DNA of 64,000 nucleotides, taken from positions 18,488 to 82,487 of the forward strand of contig JBOZRQ010000027.1 in the NCBI GenBank assembly GCA_050789255.1, in the 5' to 3' direction. How positions within the stretch are numbered: the first letter of the stretch is position 1; each line of letters begins with the position of its first letter. Shown here in pieces: positions 8,855 through 16,980 of the stretch. The notes beneath the pieces were generated by a model that was not told where the DNA came from, ran no database searches, and worked only from the letters and a program-made list of their open reading frames with translations. Source of the DNA: JBOZRQ01 sp050789255. Lineage in GTDB: Bacteria; Bacillota; Sulfobacillia; Symbiobacteriales; Symbiobacteriaceae. The translations under genes and the position numbers were made by a program.

Positions 8855-10654
8855 ATGCGCAAACGGTATGCAGCGATCATCGCTGCCCTGCTTGCCGTCA
8901 TGCTGGTAGTCACCGCATGCGGCAGCAAGGAGACAAAGACTCCCGACCCGGGAACCAAGGCCGACGCTCCGAAGACCGAAGGCGTCTTCTACGGCGCCTG
9001 GCCGTACGAAGTCCCGCCGAAGACCCACTTCAACTTCTACGCTTCGGTCGGCTACCTCGGCATGGCGGGCAGCCCCTACAACGAGATCATGTACAACCCG
9101 CTGGCTATGTACTACTGGGCCACGGACAAGTACGAGCCGTTCCTGGCCACCGATTGGAAGGTCGACAACGCCGCCAATACGATCACCGTCAACCTCCGCC
9201 AGGGCGTGAAGTGGTCCGACGGCACCGACTTCAAGGCAGTCGACGTGATTAACTCGATGGCCCTGGAGAAGTCCCGCTCGGCCACGGTCTGGCGTTATGT
9301 GGACAAGGTGACCGCCAAGGGCGATTACACGGTGGAGTACCACCTGGGGCAGCCCGCCACGATCGCCCTGCGCTACGTCCTGAAGACGCAGCCCATGCCG
9401 ACCTCGGTGTACGGCGACTGGGCAAAGAAGTTCCAGGCCCTGTATGACGCCGGCAAGGACGCCACCTCCGACGACGTGAAGAACCTCCGCAAGGAGATGG
9501 ACTCCTTCCGCCCGGCCGACTACGTTGTTACCGGCCCCTACAAGGTGGACAAGGATACCATCACCGAGGCCCAGCTGACCATGAAGAAGGTCCCGACCTC
9601 CTGGGCCGCCGGTCAGGTCAAGTTTGACAAGATCGTGCTCTACCAGGGCGAGACCGCTGCCATCACCCCGCTGGTGCTGGACAAGAAGATTGACTTCGCG
9701 ACCCACGCCTTCCCGCCAGCGACCGAGAAGCAGATCCTGGACAACGGCATTCGCGTGATCCGCTACCCCTTCTACACCGGCCCCGGCCTGTTCTTTAACA
9801 ACAACGTCTACCCGCTCAACCGGCCTGAGGTGCGCCAGGCGATCGCTTACGCCATCAACCGTGATGAGAACGGCATGGTCGCCCTTTCAAAGTCCGGCGT
9901 CGGTGTGAAGTACATGACTGGCTTCAGCGACAATCTCCTGAAGACCTGGGTCAAGGAAGATGCCGTCGCGAAGCTGAACCAGTACAAGTTTGACACCGCC
10001 AAGGCCGAAGATACCCTGAAGAAGATCGGCTTCACCAAGGGCGCCGACGGCATCTGGGTCGACGACAAGGGCAAGAAGATGGAGTTCGAGATCCTGGTGC
10101 CCTCGGACTTTGCCGACTGGAGCGCTTCGGCTGAGAACGCCGCGCAGCAGCTGACCAAGTTCGGCATCAAGGCTGTGGTCCGTGGCGTGCCATCCAGCCA
10201 GCAGCCCAATGACATTCACGCCGGCAAGTTCCAGATTGGTTACCGTGGCTGGGGCTCATCCACGATTCCGCACCCGCAGACTGCCCTGATCGCTGACATC
10301 GTGACCTTTAACGAGGGCGGTCAGAAGAACAACAAGGAGAAGCCGGGTCAGAACTGGCCGCTGAAGCAGAAGTGGAGCGGCGGCGAGATCGACTTCGACA
10401 AGCTGATTACCGAGGCCGGCGCTGGCCTGGATGTGGCCAAGCAGAAGGAGGCCATCACTACGCTGGCGCTCGCGTTCAATGAGCTGCTGCCGGTGGTGCC
10501 GCTGTTCGAGCGCTACTCAAACAGCCCGTCGCTGGAGAATACGCATGTGACCGGGTGGCCGAAGGACGGGGATACCATTCTTTCGAACGGTACCTCTGAC
10601 AGCTTTGTAGCGATCATGATCGTGAAGGGCCAACTTTCCCCCAGCGGGAAGTAG
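8855..10654 (+). CDS. Peptide/oligosaccharide-type solute-binding lipoprotein
   Basis: SBP_bac_5 family binding lipoprotein, 599 residues. The signal peptide ends at VVTAC with the lipidated Cys at residue 22. Family landmarks include VKWSDGTDFKAVDV and PEVRQAIAYAINRDE. GAGGAGGGTCACGAG precedes the ATG. It lies 49 bp after the small membrane gene, and is the likely receptor for the second channel set. A glycosidase and sugar kinase lie convergently downstream, so a sugar ligand is possible but unproven. Confidence 0.92.
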   Translation: MRKRYAAIIAALLAVMLVVTACGSKETKTPDPGTKADAPKTEGVFYGAWPYEVPPKTHFNFYASVGYLGMAGSPYNEIMYNPLAMYYWATDKYEPFLATDWKVDNAANTITVNLRQGVKWSDGTDFKAVDVINSMALEKSRSATVWRYVDKVTAKGDYTVEYHLGQPATIALRYVLKTQPMPTSVYGDWAKKFQALYDAGKDATSDDVKNLRKEMDSFRPADYVVTGPYKVDKDTITEAQLTMKKVPTSWAAGQVKFDKIVLYQGETAAITPLVLDKKIDFATHAFPPATEKQILDNGIRVIRYPFYTGPGLFFNNNVYPLNRPEVRQAIAYAINRDENGMVALSKSGVGVKYMTGFSDNLLKTWVKEDAVAKLNQYKFDTAKAEDTLKKIGFTKGADGIWVDDKGKKMEFEILVPSDFADWSASAENAAQQLTKFGIKAVVRGVPSSQQPNDIHAGKFQIGYRGWGSSTIPHPQTALIADIVTFNEGGQKNNKEKPGQNWPLKQKWSGGEIDFDKLITEAGAGLDVAKQKEAITTLALAFNELLPVVPLFERYSNSPSLENTHVTGWPKDGDTILSNGTSDSFVAIMIVKGQLSPSGK

Positions 10655-10876
10655 TGGGGTTTGCAGGACCCCTCGACTCGCCACCGCCTCCTCTGGTGTG
10701 CTCGGCGGGTTGCTAATAACGACCGGCGCCGCCCGACAGTCGTCCGTGACTGCGGGCGGCGCCTTTTAGCTGGTCGGGGGCGTCGTCCTGACGCCCCCTC
10801 CTCGGGTACAGTCGTTATTAGCAACCCTTAGCTGTGTCGGCGGTGAATGAGCCTTCGGAGCCCTGCAAACCCCACT
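10653..10876. repeat. 225-bp nested inverted repeat / convergent terminator block
   Basis: Outer 15-bp arms (10653-10667, 10862-10876) and inner 17-bp arms (10707-10723, 10811-10827) are perfect inverted repeats. The intervening spacers do not match each other. The centre holds two more hairpins: 10725-10763, followed by TTTT and usable as a plus-strand terminator, and 10776-10798. The block fills the gap between two convergent genes. Either an elaborate bidirectional terminator or a MITE-like palindromic insertion fits. Confidence 0.75.
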
Positions 10877-10899
10877 CTCTTGCTTCTCTGTGTCCTGCC

Positions 10900-12189
10900 C
10901 TAGCGGTCAGAGCTACCGAGGAAGAATTGGGGTAGGTGGGCGCGGTGGGCTTGGGACATTTCGGTCCAGAGGGTTTTGGCCATTTGGACACCAGGCACGA
11001 AGGGGTTGGCGACCAGGGCCTGTAGAGCCAGGTTCGGATCGCCCGTTACGCCGGCGGCGACGGTGAGCTCTTCGTAGGCTTTGGCACGCTGCAGGAGGCC
11101 GCGGATTTGGGGCTGGAGGGCGCCGACGTGGAGGGGGATCGCACCGTGCTTGCCTACGATTGCGCTGACTTCGATGGCGCCGTCGTAGGGGAGGTCGGGC
11201 ATGGTGCCGTGGTTTTGGATATTCACGGCGTGGATCTCGTTCTTGTTGTTGTGGATCGCGCTGATGAGGGAGACGGCGGCGTCGGAGTAGTGGGCGCCGC
11301 CCCGCTGGGCGAGCTGCGGGGGCTTGATGCTGAGGTTGGGGTCCTTGTAGAGCTCGAAGAGCTCGGCCTCGGTCTGCTTGACCACCTGGGCACGGGTGCC
11401 CTTGGTGTTCATCGTCTCGATCTCTTTTGCGATGACCTCGGGGCCGTGCCAGTAGTACCGCTGGTAGCCGCAAGGCATATAGCCAATGCCCAGGAGGTAG
11501 TCGCGGTCCCAGGACTGGGTGGCAGCCATGGACTCCAGGACGGTCCGGGTCTGATCCTCGCCATCGAGCATCACCTTGGCAAAGACCAGGTGGTTGAGTC
11601 CGAAGAACTGGAGGAAGACCCGGTTCAGGTCGGCGCCAAGGATCTTGGCGGCGCCCCGGTGCATGTTGATGGGGTTGTTGCACAGGCCGATGGTCTTGAC
11701 CTTGGTGTGCTTGAGGATGGTATCAGCCAGGATGCCCGAGGGGTTGGTGAAGTTGATCAGCCAGGCATCGGGCGCCACCGCCTCAATATCCCGGCAGATA
11801 TCGAGCAGCACGGGAATCGTGCGGAGGGCCTTGAAGAACCCGCCCGGGCCGGTGGTTTCCTGCCCAAGGACACCGTGCTGGAGCGGGATGCGCTCGTCGA
11901 GCGCCCGGGCGTCCATCTGTCCGACGCGCAGCTGGCAGACGACGTAATCGACCCCTTCCAGGGCAGGGCGCCGGTCGAAGTGGACGGATACCTTCGTGTT
12001 CAGGCCCGCCTTGGCGAGCATCCGACGGGTGAGGGCCGCGATGATCTCAACCTTCTCCCGGCCCGCAGGGACGTCGATCAGCCGCAGTTCGGCCAGTTCC
12101 AGCTCATGCTGCCGGGTGATGAAGCCTTCCACCAGTTCGGGGGTATAGCTGGAGCCGCCACCGATGACGGCGAGTTTTAGACCTGCCAT
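10900..12189 (-). CDS. Glycoside hydrolase family 4 (6-phospho-beta-glucosidase type)
   Basis: NAD- and metal-dependent glycosidase, 429 residues. The dinucleotide-binding motif IGGGSSYTPEL opens the protein (residues 9-19). Later come the family's INFTNPSG segment, CNNP with the metal-ligand cysteine, and GLNHL with the metal-ligand histidine. These enzymes cleave phosphorylated disaccharides in the cytoplasm by an oxidation-elimination route. The start is the ATG at 12189, behind GAGGAGGAATCGTCCCT. It overlaps the end of the kinase gene by 13 bp. The exact substrate (glucoside or other) is not decided by the sequence. Confidence 0.9.
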   Translation of the reverse strand: MAGLKLAVIGGGSSYTPELVEGFITRQHELELAELRLIDVPAGREKVEIIAALTRRMLAKAGLNTKVSVHFDRRPALEGVDYVVCQLRVGQMDARALDERIPLQHGVLGQETTGPGGFFKALRTIPVLLDICRDIEAVAPDAWLINFTNPSGILADTILKHTKVKTIGLCNNPINMHRGAAKILGADLNRVFLQFFGLNHLVFAKVMLDGEDQTRTVLESMAATQSWDRDYLLGIGYMPCGYQRYYWHGPEVIAKEIETMNTKGTRAQVVKQTEAELFELYKDPNLSIKPPQLAQRGGAHYSDAAVSLISAIHNNKNEIHAVNIQNHGTMPDLPYDGAIEVSAIVGKHGAIPLHVGALQPQIRGLLQRAKAYEELTVAAGVTGDPNLALQALVANPFVPGVQMAKTLWTEMSQAHRAHLPQFFLGSSDR

Positions 12190-13196
12190 AGGGACGATTC
12201 CTCCTCGTTGATAGGTAGATCGGAGGGCATGGAGGTTTCGGCCCGGCGGTACAGTTCGGCGCAGGGCTTCACGCCCGCCGCCTCCAGACCGAGGAGCCAG
12301 GCGCCGACGACGGGCTCGTAGCGGGTGTGCAAGAGGCGGGCCTTGGGCGCCGCACGGTGTACCGCGAGGCGGAATGCATCGACCATCAAGGGGTTGGCGC
12401 CCTTCCACACGGAGCCGGCCATGACCACATCTACCTCAAGCTCCGTCATATGGAGTTGGTAGATGGCACCGGTCACGCTCTCACCGAGGAGGGTGCCCAT
12501 GCGAATCAGCAGGTCCTGGGCCACCCGATCGCCCGCCGTGGCGTCGTCGAAGACGCGCGGGGCCAGCCAGTTGATCCGGCTGCGGTCGGCGGTGTTCAGG
12601 TAGAGCCCCTCCCGCAGGTCGTCCATGTTGGCGTAACCCATGCCATCGAGAACGGTCTGGACGAGTCGGGTGGCGGGTCCACGCAGCTCCACGGCCTGAA
12701 AGGCCGCGCGAATCGCCTCGCGCCCCAGGTCGTTGGCGCCGCCGAAGTCGCCCATGAGGTAGCCCAGGCCGCCAACCTGGAGCTCCCGACCGTCGGGTGC
12801 AAGACCGGCGCAGTTGTTGCCGGTTCCGCAGATGGAGACCACGCCCCAGCCCTTGGGGGCGCCGGCACGGAGCCCGGCGAAGGTGTCGTTCTTGATGGAG
12901 AACCGGAGCCCGGGCCAGCGCTGCCCGATGGCGTTGCCGAGCAGCTCGTAGTCGCTGGGAAGGTCGGCGCCCGCCAGGCAGAAGCAGGCGTACTCCAGGT
13001 CGGCCGGGCTGATGCCCACGCTCTGGCAGGCCGATTCGACCGCCTCGGCGATGCACCCCATGGCACGGTCGATGCCCCCCTGTGCCTGATGGTTGCCGGG
13101 GCCACCCTTGCCAAGTGCCCATATATGTCCGTGAGTGTCTCCCAGGATTGCATAGGTCTTCGTGGCGCCACCGTCGACGCCAAGAACGTAACGCAT
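12177..13196 (-). CDS. BadF/BadG-type sugar kinase (N-acetylglucosamine kinase-like)
   Basis: ASKHA-fold kinase, 339 residues. The phosphate-1 motif LGVDGGATKT lies at residues 5-14, and the acidic and second phosphate motifs fit the pattern ICGTGNNC and GYLMGDFGGAND. This family includes bacterial GlcNAc kinases. The ATG at 13196 is preferred because it puts the glycine-rich loop at the N-terminus and has GAGAGG upstream. It is first in a two-gene operon with the GH4 enzyme, suggesting phosphorylation then cleavage (or recycling) of an amino sugar or related sugar. Confidence 0.87.
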   Translation of the reverse strand: MRYVLGVDGGATKTYAILGDTHGHIWALGKGGPGNHQAQGGIDRAMGCIAEAVESACQSVGISPADLEYACFCLAGADLPSDYELLGNAIGQRWPGLRFSIKNDTFAGLRAGAPKGWGVVSICGTGNNCAGLAPDGRELQVGGLGYLMGDFGGANDLGREAIRAAFQAVELRGPATRLVQTVLDGMGYANMDDLREGLYLNTADRSRINWLAPRVFDDATAGDRVAQDLLIRMGTLLGESVTGAIYQLHMTELEVDVVMAGSVWKGANPLMVDAFRLAVHRAAPKARLLHTRYEPVVGAWLLGLEAAGVKPCAELYRRAETSMPSDLPINEEESSLWQV

Positions 13197-13341
13197 GAAC
13201 TTCAACCTCTCTTCACTTACGGTGAGGCTTCTAACAAAGTTCGACCCAACGACGTTCAAACCCTATCGGGCATGACTTTTCGCATGGCTGTGGACGCGAA
13301 GAGATTACTTCCTGCAATGGAGTGTTCGTTCCGGCATAAAG

Positions 13342-13370
13342 AGAGCGAGGCCTGAGAGGGGCCTCGCTCT
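13342..13370 (-). terminator. Terminator hairpin
   Basis: Eleven-base arms (AGAGCGAGGCC and its complement) around a 7-nt loop. In the minus direction it lies downstream of the 66-residue membrane protein gene and is followed by a short CTTTA run. It could also act on the plus strand (TGTTGTT follows). Confidence 0.6.
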
Positions 13371-13401
13371 TGTTGTTCGGGACGACGACAGACGGCTGAC
13401 T

Positions 13402-13602
13402 TCAACAGTAGACGGCATAGAGGGCGATGACCGCCATCACCAGGTGTGCAACGCCAACCCAGAGCCAAAAGGTTTGGGCGCCCTCAATGGTCACCCGCCC
13501 CTGCATGAACGCACAGGTATGTACTACAAGGTACCGTCGAACGGCGATATACATGATCCCCGCCAGAAGACCGACCACAACCGGAACGTCCAGCGGAAGC
13601 AT
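13402..13602 (-). CDS. Small membrane protein, 66 aa
   Basis: A mostly hydrophobic protein with two likely membrane spans (VPVVVGLLAGIMYIAV near the start; VGVAHLVMAVIALYAVY at the end) joined by a basic loop. A good ribosome site, TAGGAGGT, lies 8-9 bases before the ATG at 13602. The family is not recognised. It stands alone between the kinase promoter region and a mobile-element relic. Confidence 0.6.
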   Translation of the reverse strand: MLPLDVPVVVGLLAGIMYIAVRRYLVVHTCAFMQGRVTIEGAQTFWLWVGVAHLVMAVIALYAVYC

Positions 13603-13701
13603 GAACAACACCTCCTACAAAAGAGAGGTGCCAGTAACTGGAAAGAGTTCGCACACCAAGTACCCATCGTGAAGGGGCCACTGCCCTGGGGCCCCGCATC
13701 G

Positions 13702-13866
13702 TTAGGCGACTCCGCCTTGCTTCTTCTGTTTCTGCTCGTGCATCGCTCGGGTAATCGCCCGCCTGAAGCCTTCGTTGAGGATCTCCTGGGCAGCCCTGGC
13801 GTTCTCAGGGTCAATCACATAGGAGACTCGAACCACGACCTCTGGTTGCCTCTTTGAACGTGCCAC
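13702..13866 (-). CDS. 54-aa mobile-element-associated small protein (stray copy)
   Basis: Near twin of the 54-residue protein at 25850-26014. Both share the core VVVRVSYVIDP, the run AAQEILNEGFRRAITRAMHE and the ending QGGVA, and start behind the same GAGGAGGATGCTCG leader. Here the start is GTG. A short beta-strand followed by a helix is likely. Unlike the other two family members it is outside both recognisable elements, so it may be a relic of a third. Its function is unknown; a DNA-binding accessory or directionality role is a guess. Confidence 0.65.
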   Translation of the reverse strand: MARSKRQPEVVVRVSYVIDPENARAAQEILNEGFRRAITRAMHEQKQKKQGGVA

Positions 13867-13967
13867 CGAGCATCCTCCTCCCACCGGTGCCGCCGATATC
13901 TTGCGACGAGCGTACCATCCAGCCGAGGTCTGCACCACCAACCCGACATCTTTCACCTCTCAGGTCG

Positions 13968-13996
13968 TTGCACGTTGTGCAAAGCCCCTCTATACT
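13968..13996 (+). promoter_or_regulatory. Promoter with palindromic operator for Dyp-peroxidase operon
   Basis: A -35 box TTGCAC (13968-13973) and -10 box TATACT (13991-13996) are 17 bases apart. The -35 box is one half of a perfect palindrome, TTGCAC-GTT-GTGCAA (13968-13982), so a repressor or activator probably binds across it. The regulator is not identified. Confidence 0.65.
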
Positions 13997-14031
13997 TTTG
14001 GAAAATAATAGTATTTCCTGGAGGGGGTCGT

Positions 14032-15258
14032 ATGCCGAAGCTAGTCCGATTTAACCCTCCCGCCTTTCTGGACGACTTTCGTCGCAGCAACACAGACCTG
14101 GATAAGATCTGGGACGACACGCTGACCCGGTGGTTTGCGGAGTCGATCGACGGCGCCGCCCAAGAGTATCAGGAGTTCGGAGTGCCCGCCGAGAAGGTGA
14201 GGGTCCAGTTCTTCCACCCCAAGGAGGTAGACGTGCCCCCGGAGCGGATGGCGGTCAAGAGCGTCACATGGACAGGCTTTCCGAAGAAGTTTCGGACCTG
14301 GTTCGCACCGGCTGCCCGCATGTCCGCTTACGAGGCGGCGGAACAGGTTGGCTGCTATGCGGGGCGCACCTGCCGACAAACCGACGAGTACGTGGAGTGG
14401 CAGACCCAGCGTGATGAGATGGGCAAAGTGACCCGGGTGACCTTCACCTGCGAGGGCCCCGAGTACTGGACCGTCCTTGCAGAGAGTGACCCCGACCTGG
14501 CTGTGAGACTGTACCGGGAGCTGGTGAGCCCCGCCGTCGAAAAGGAAGACCTGTTTCTCGACAAGGAATGCACTCAGTACAACATCCTTAACAAGTGGAA
14601 TCTCTGGCAGGGCATCGTCCACCTGACACACCCGGCGAACTCGCTGGAGGCCGAGGTCGGTCTCGCCGCGACGGCCAGCATTGTCCGCCAGGACGGGACC
14701 GGCCAGGTCATCACCGACCACGATGAGTTGCTTGCGGTGGCTGCATGGGGGAGCCCTTTCCGGGCCAGCGATCCCGCCATCGGGGGGCATGTTAATGTGC
14801 TGACCCGGCTGGGACTGCAGGTCTCTCTGCGTGATCCTGTCGGCCTGTATATGGACAGCTTGGACACGACCGGCTTCGAGACGCCGGACGGAACACCCGC
14901 CAGCCAATTCTTTCACGTTGTGCGGGGGAAAGAAGGCAGCGGCGACAGCGAGTCCATGATTCTGCGGGCTGAGTTCTCCGTTCCAGAGGCGTACGGGTAC
15001 ACCGTTGGCGACATCCGGATCGGCGGCGTCCCGATCCGCTACGGCGGACAGATTGCGGAGCATCTGTTGATGAAGCTGACGGCGATTGCCTATGCGCCCG
15101 ATCAGCGAGAAGAGATTTCGGTGGCAAACGGCGGCTGCGGTGGCTTCTTCGACAAGACCTGCACCCCGGGTCTTCCACCGCATCCGATTTACGCTGACGG
15201 TCGAGAGGAGGCAGGAGATGACCGGGCAAGAGGTCCCTCAGCAGGAGGCGCTCCTTGA
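14032..15258 (+). CDS. Hypothetical protein, Dyp-peroxidase partner
   Basis: 408 residues, no signal peptide and no membrane span. I do not recognise a family. The ATG at 14032 follows GGAGGGGG and lies 36 bp after the -10 box. Its 3' end overlaps the peroxidase gene by 41 bp in a different frame, so the two are cotranscribed and probably coupled. Cysteines occur in YAGRTCRQTDE, FTCEG, NGGCGG and DKTC. A role as peroxidase partner, substrate-binding subunit or second redox enzyme is possible, but context is the only evidence. Confidence 0.75.
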   Translation: MPKLVRFNPPAFLDDFRRSNTDLDKIWDDTLTRWFAESIDGAAQEYQEFGVPAEKVRVQFFHPKEVDVPPERMAVKSVTWTGFPKKFRTWFAPAARMSAYEAAEQVGCYAGRTCRQTDEYVEWQTQRDEMGKVTRVTFTCEGPEYWTVLAESDPDLAVRLYRELVSPAVEKEDLFLDKECTQYNILNKWNLWQGIVHLTHPANSLEAEVGLAATASIVRQDGTGQVITDHDELLAVAAWGSPFRASDPAIGGHVNVLTRLGLQVSLRDPVGLYMDSLDTTGFETPDGTPASQFFHVVRGKEGSGDSESMILRAEFSVPEAYGYTVGDIRIGGVPIRYGGQIAEHLLMKLTAIAYAPDQREEISVANGGCGGFFDKTCTPGLPPHPIYADGREEAGDDRARGPSAGGAP

Positions 15259-16792
15259 CGCTCAGGATATTCAGGGCAACATTCTGTCCGGGTTCAACAA
15301 GAACCGTCAGTGCCTCCTGGGGTTGACCATTGCCGACCAGGCAGTGCGGGCGGCCAAGGAGTGGCTGGCGTCGATGGTGCCCCGGATTGCTACCATGGAC
15401 AAAGTGGCCGAGCACAACCGGTGGTTCCGGCTTGAACGAAGAAGGACCGGCACGAAGCCGGTGTCGACGCAGGTCTGGACGCATATCGCCCTGACTTACT
15501 CTGGGATCAGCAAGCTGATCGGGACCGATGCGGAGGCGTTCACGCACCCGCCCTTCCGGCTGGGTATGGCGGCCCGCTCCAGCTTTCTGGGGGATCCGAC
15601 CGATCCGGTCGCGGCGGGGCATCCCCTGAACTGGAAGGTCGGGGGGCCCGCCAATCCGATCGACATCCTGCTGATTGTTGCCGGCGACTCCCAGCAAGCG
15701 GTCGATCAGGAAGTTAGGCAGATCGAGCAGGGCATGCGCTCGACACCAATTCGCTTGGTCTACAAGGAGCTTGGAAAGGTTCGCACAGACGAGGCCGACG
15801 GGCTCTCGATGCACGGCCATGAACATTTCGGCTTCAAGGACGGCATCTCGCAACCGGCGGTTCGGGGCTGGTTCCGGCTCCCCGGTGGTCAACCAGTACC
15901 AGTAACGCATCGCGATTATCCCCCGGGCGATCCATTGGGCGAGGTCTATGCCGCACCCGGCCAGCCGCTCGTGCAGCCGGGGCAGTTCGTGTTCGGATAC
16001 CCCAGACAGCATGACCGCAAGCCGAAGGAATCGGTGACAGTAACCCTTCAGGCCCAGGGCGTGCCTGACTGGGCCCGGAACGGCAGCTTTCTGGCCTTCC
16101 GCCGCCTTCGCCAGGACGTGGAGTTGTTCTGGCAGACGGTGGCGGAAAAGGCGAGGGAGCTCCAGGTCGACCCCGAGTGGCTCGCGGCGCGGATGGTGGG
16201 CAGATGGAAGAGCGGCGCCCCGGTGATGCGGGCGCCGGAGAGCGACAACCGGGAACTCGGGGCTGACCGGGTTGCCCGGAACAACTTCCAGTTTGCGAAC
16301 CCCGGCATGGCCGACCTGACAGGCAGGGGGTACCCCCGATCCGAGGCGGACCCGCTGGGCTTGGCCTGCCCGATCGCCGCCCACATTCGCAAGGCGAATC
16401 CCCGGGACGAGGCGACCGACACAGGCGGCCTGGCCGGCACGCTGACCCGCCGCATCATCCGGCGCGGCGTGCCTTACGGCGACCCCCTGCCCCATGGCGG
16501 GCCGGACCCCCACCGGGGCGAGCGGGGGCTGCTCTTCCTCTCCTACCAGACCTCGCTGGAAGATCAGTTTGAGTTCCTGCAAAACGCCTGGATGAACCGT
16601 GCAGCTGCGCCGAACCCGGGCGGACATGACCCGCTGCTGGGCCAGAATGCTCTGTCGGAGCACCGGGAGCGCAGCTTCTCCCTCGGGTCCGGGGCCGTTG
16701 TGAGGGGCCTGCCCGATTTTGTGATTCCCACGGGCGGAGCGTATCTGTTTTCCCCATCAATTTCCGCCTTGCGGGATGTCCTAAGCAAGTGA
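15218..16792 (+). CDS. Dyp-type heme peroxidase
   Basis: Dye-decolorising peroxidase of 524 residues, at the long (class C/D-like) end of the family. DIQGNIL is at residues 17-23. The diagnostic GxxDG motif is GFKDGISQP, with the catalytic Asp near residue 208. No twin-arginine signal is present, so a cytoplasmic site is likely. The ATG at 15218 is preceded by GAGGCAGGAG inside the upstream gene. These enzymes oxidise bulky substrates with hydrogen peroxide. No encapsulin gene is nearby. Confidence 0.9.
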   Translation: MTGQEVPQQEALLDAQDIQGNILSGFNKNRQCLLGLTIADQAVRAAKEWLASMVPRIATMDKVAEHNRWFRLERRRTGTKPVSTQVWTHIALTYSGISKLIGTDAEAFTHPPFRLGMAARSSFLGDPTDPVAAGHPLNWKVGGPANPIDILLIVAGDSQQAVDQEVRQIEQGMRSTPIRLVYKELGKVRTDEADGLSMHGHEHFGFKDGISQPAVRGWFRLPGGQPVPVTHRDYPPGDPLGEVYAAPGQPLVQPGQFVFGYPRQHDRKPKESVTVTLQAQGVPDWARNGSFLAFRRLRQDVELFWQTVAEKARELQVDPEWLAARMVGRWKSGAPVMRAPESDNRELGADRVARNNFQFANPGMADLTGRGYPRSEADPLGLACPIAAHIRKANPRDEATDTGGLAGTLTRRIIRRGVPYGDPLPHGGPDPHRGERGLLFLSYQTSLEDQFEFLQNAWMNRAAAPNPGGHDPLLGQNALSEHRERSFSLGSGAVVRGLPDFVIPTGGAYLFSPSISALRDVLSK

Positions 16793-16819
16793 CGGCAATA
16801 GGGGCAAGGTGCAAAGGTG

Positions 16820-16848
16820 GGAGCGAGGCCATGGTGTGGCCTCGCTCC
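16820..16848. terminator. Bidirectional terminator between Dyp operon and protease
   Basis: Eleven-bp arms (16820-16830, 16838-16848) with a 7-nt loop, 28 bp after the peroxidase stop and 18 bp beyond the protease stop codon on the other strand. It can serve both convergent genes. Confidence 0.65.
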
Positions 16849-16865
16849 TGGTGTGGTACGGCAAA

Positions 16866-16924
16866 CTACCTCCAGCTTGCGTCCATGGTGAAGGGGCCAC
16901 TACCCTCGTAGGCCTCGATCTTCA
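16866..16924 (-). pseudogene. Subtilisin-family protease, C-terminal fragment (piece 3 of 3)
   Basis: The last codons of the interrupted protease. Read from the core TCTTCA (16919-16924) on the minus strand, this gives KIEAYEGSGPFTMDASWR and a TAG stop. That is the expected end of a PPC-like domain and continues the middle fragment (which ends GTYYVK) in frame once the 7,157 bp between 16919 and 24076 are removed. By itself it is not expressed as a protease. Confidence 0.85.
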
Positions 16925-16940
16925 GAGAGTAGCCGTATTT
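16919..16940. other. Attachment site, element 1 left end
   Basis: Core TCTTCA (16919-16924), then the element arm GAGAGTAGCCGTATTT (16925-16940). The host half (protease codons) is to the left. The arm is the inverted mate of 24060-24075. Confidence 0.8.
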
Positions 16941-16980
16941 ACCATAATGTGCTATTCTCGGAAGTGGGAGGTTGATCGTT

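Noticed and set aside
11107..12180. Long plus-strand open frame opposite the GH4 gene
   Set aside because: Antisense shadow of a well-supported gene in GC-rich DNA; no ribosome site or family match.
14792..16663. 623-codon minus-strand frame opposite the Dyp gene
   Set aside because: Shadow frame caused by codon bias; Dyp motifs are clear on the plus strand.
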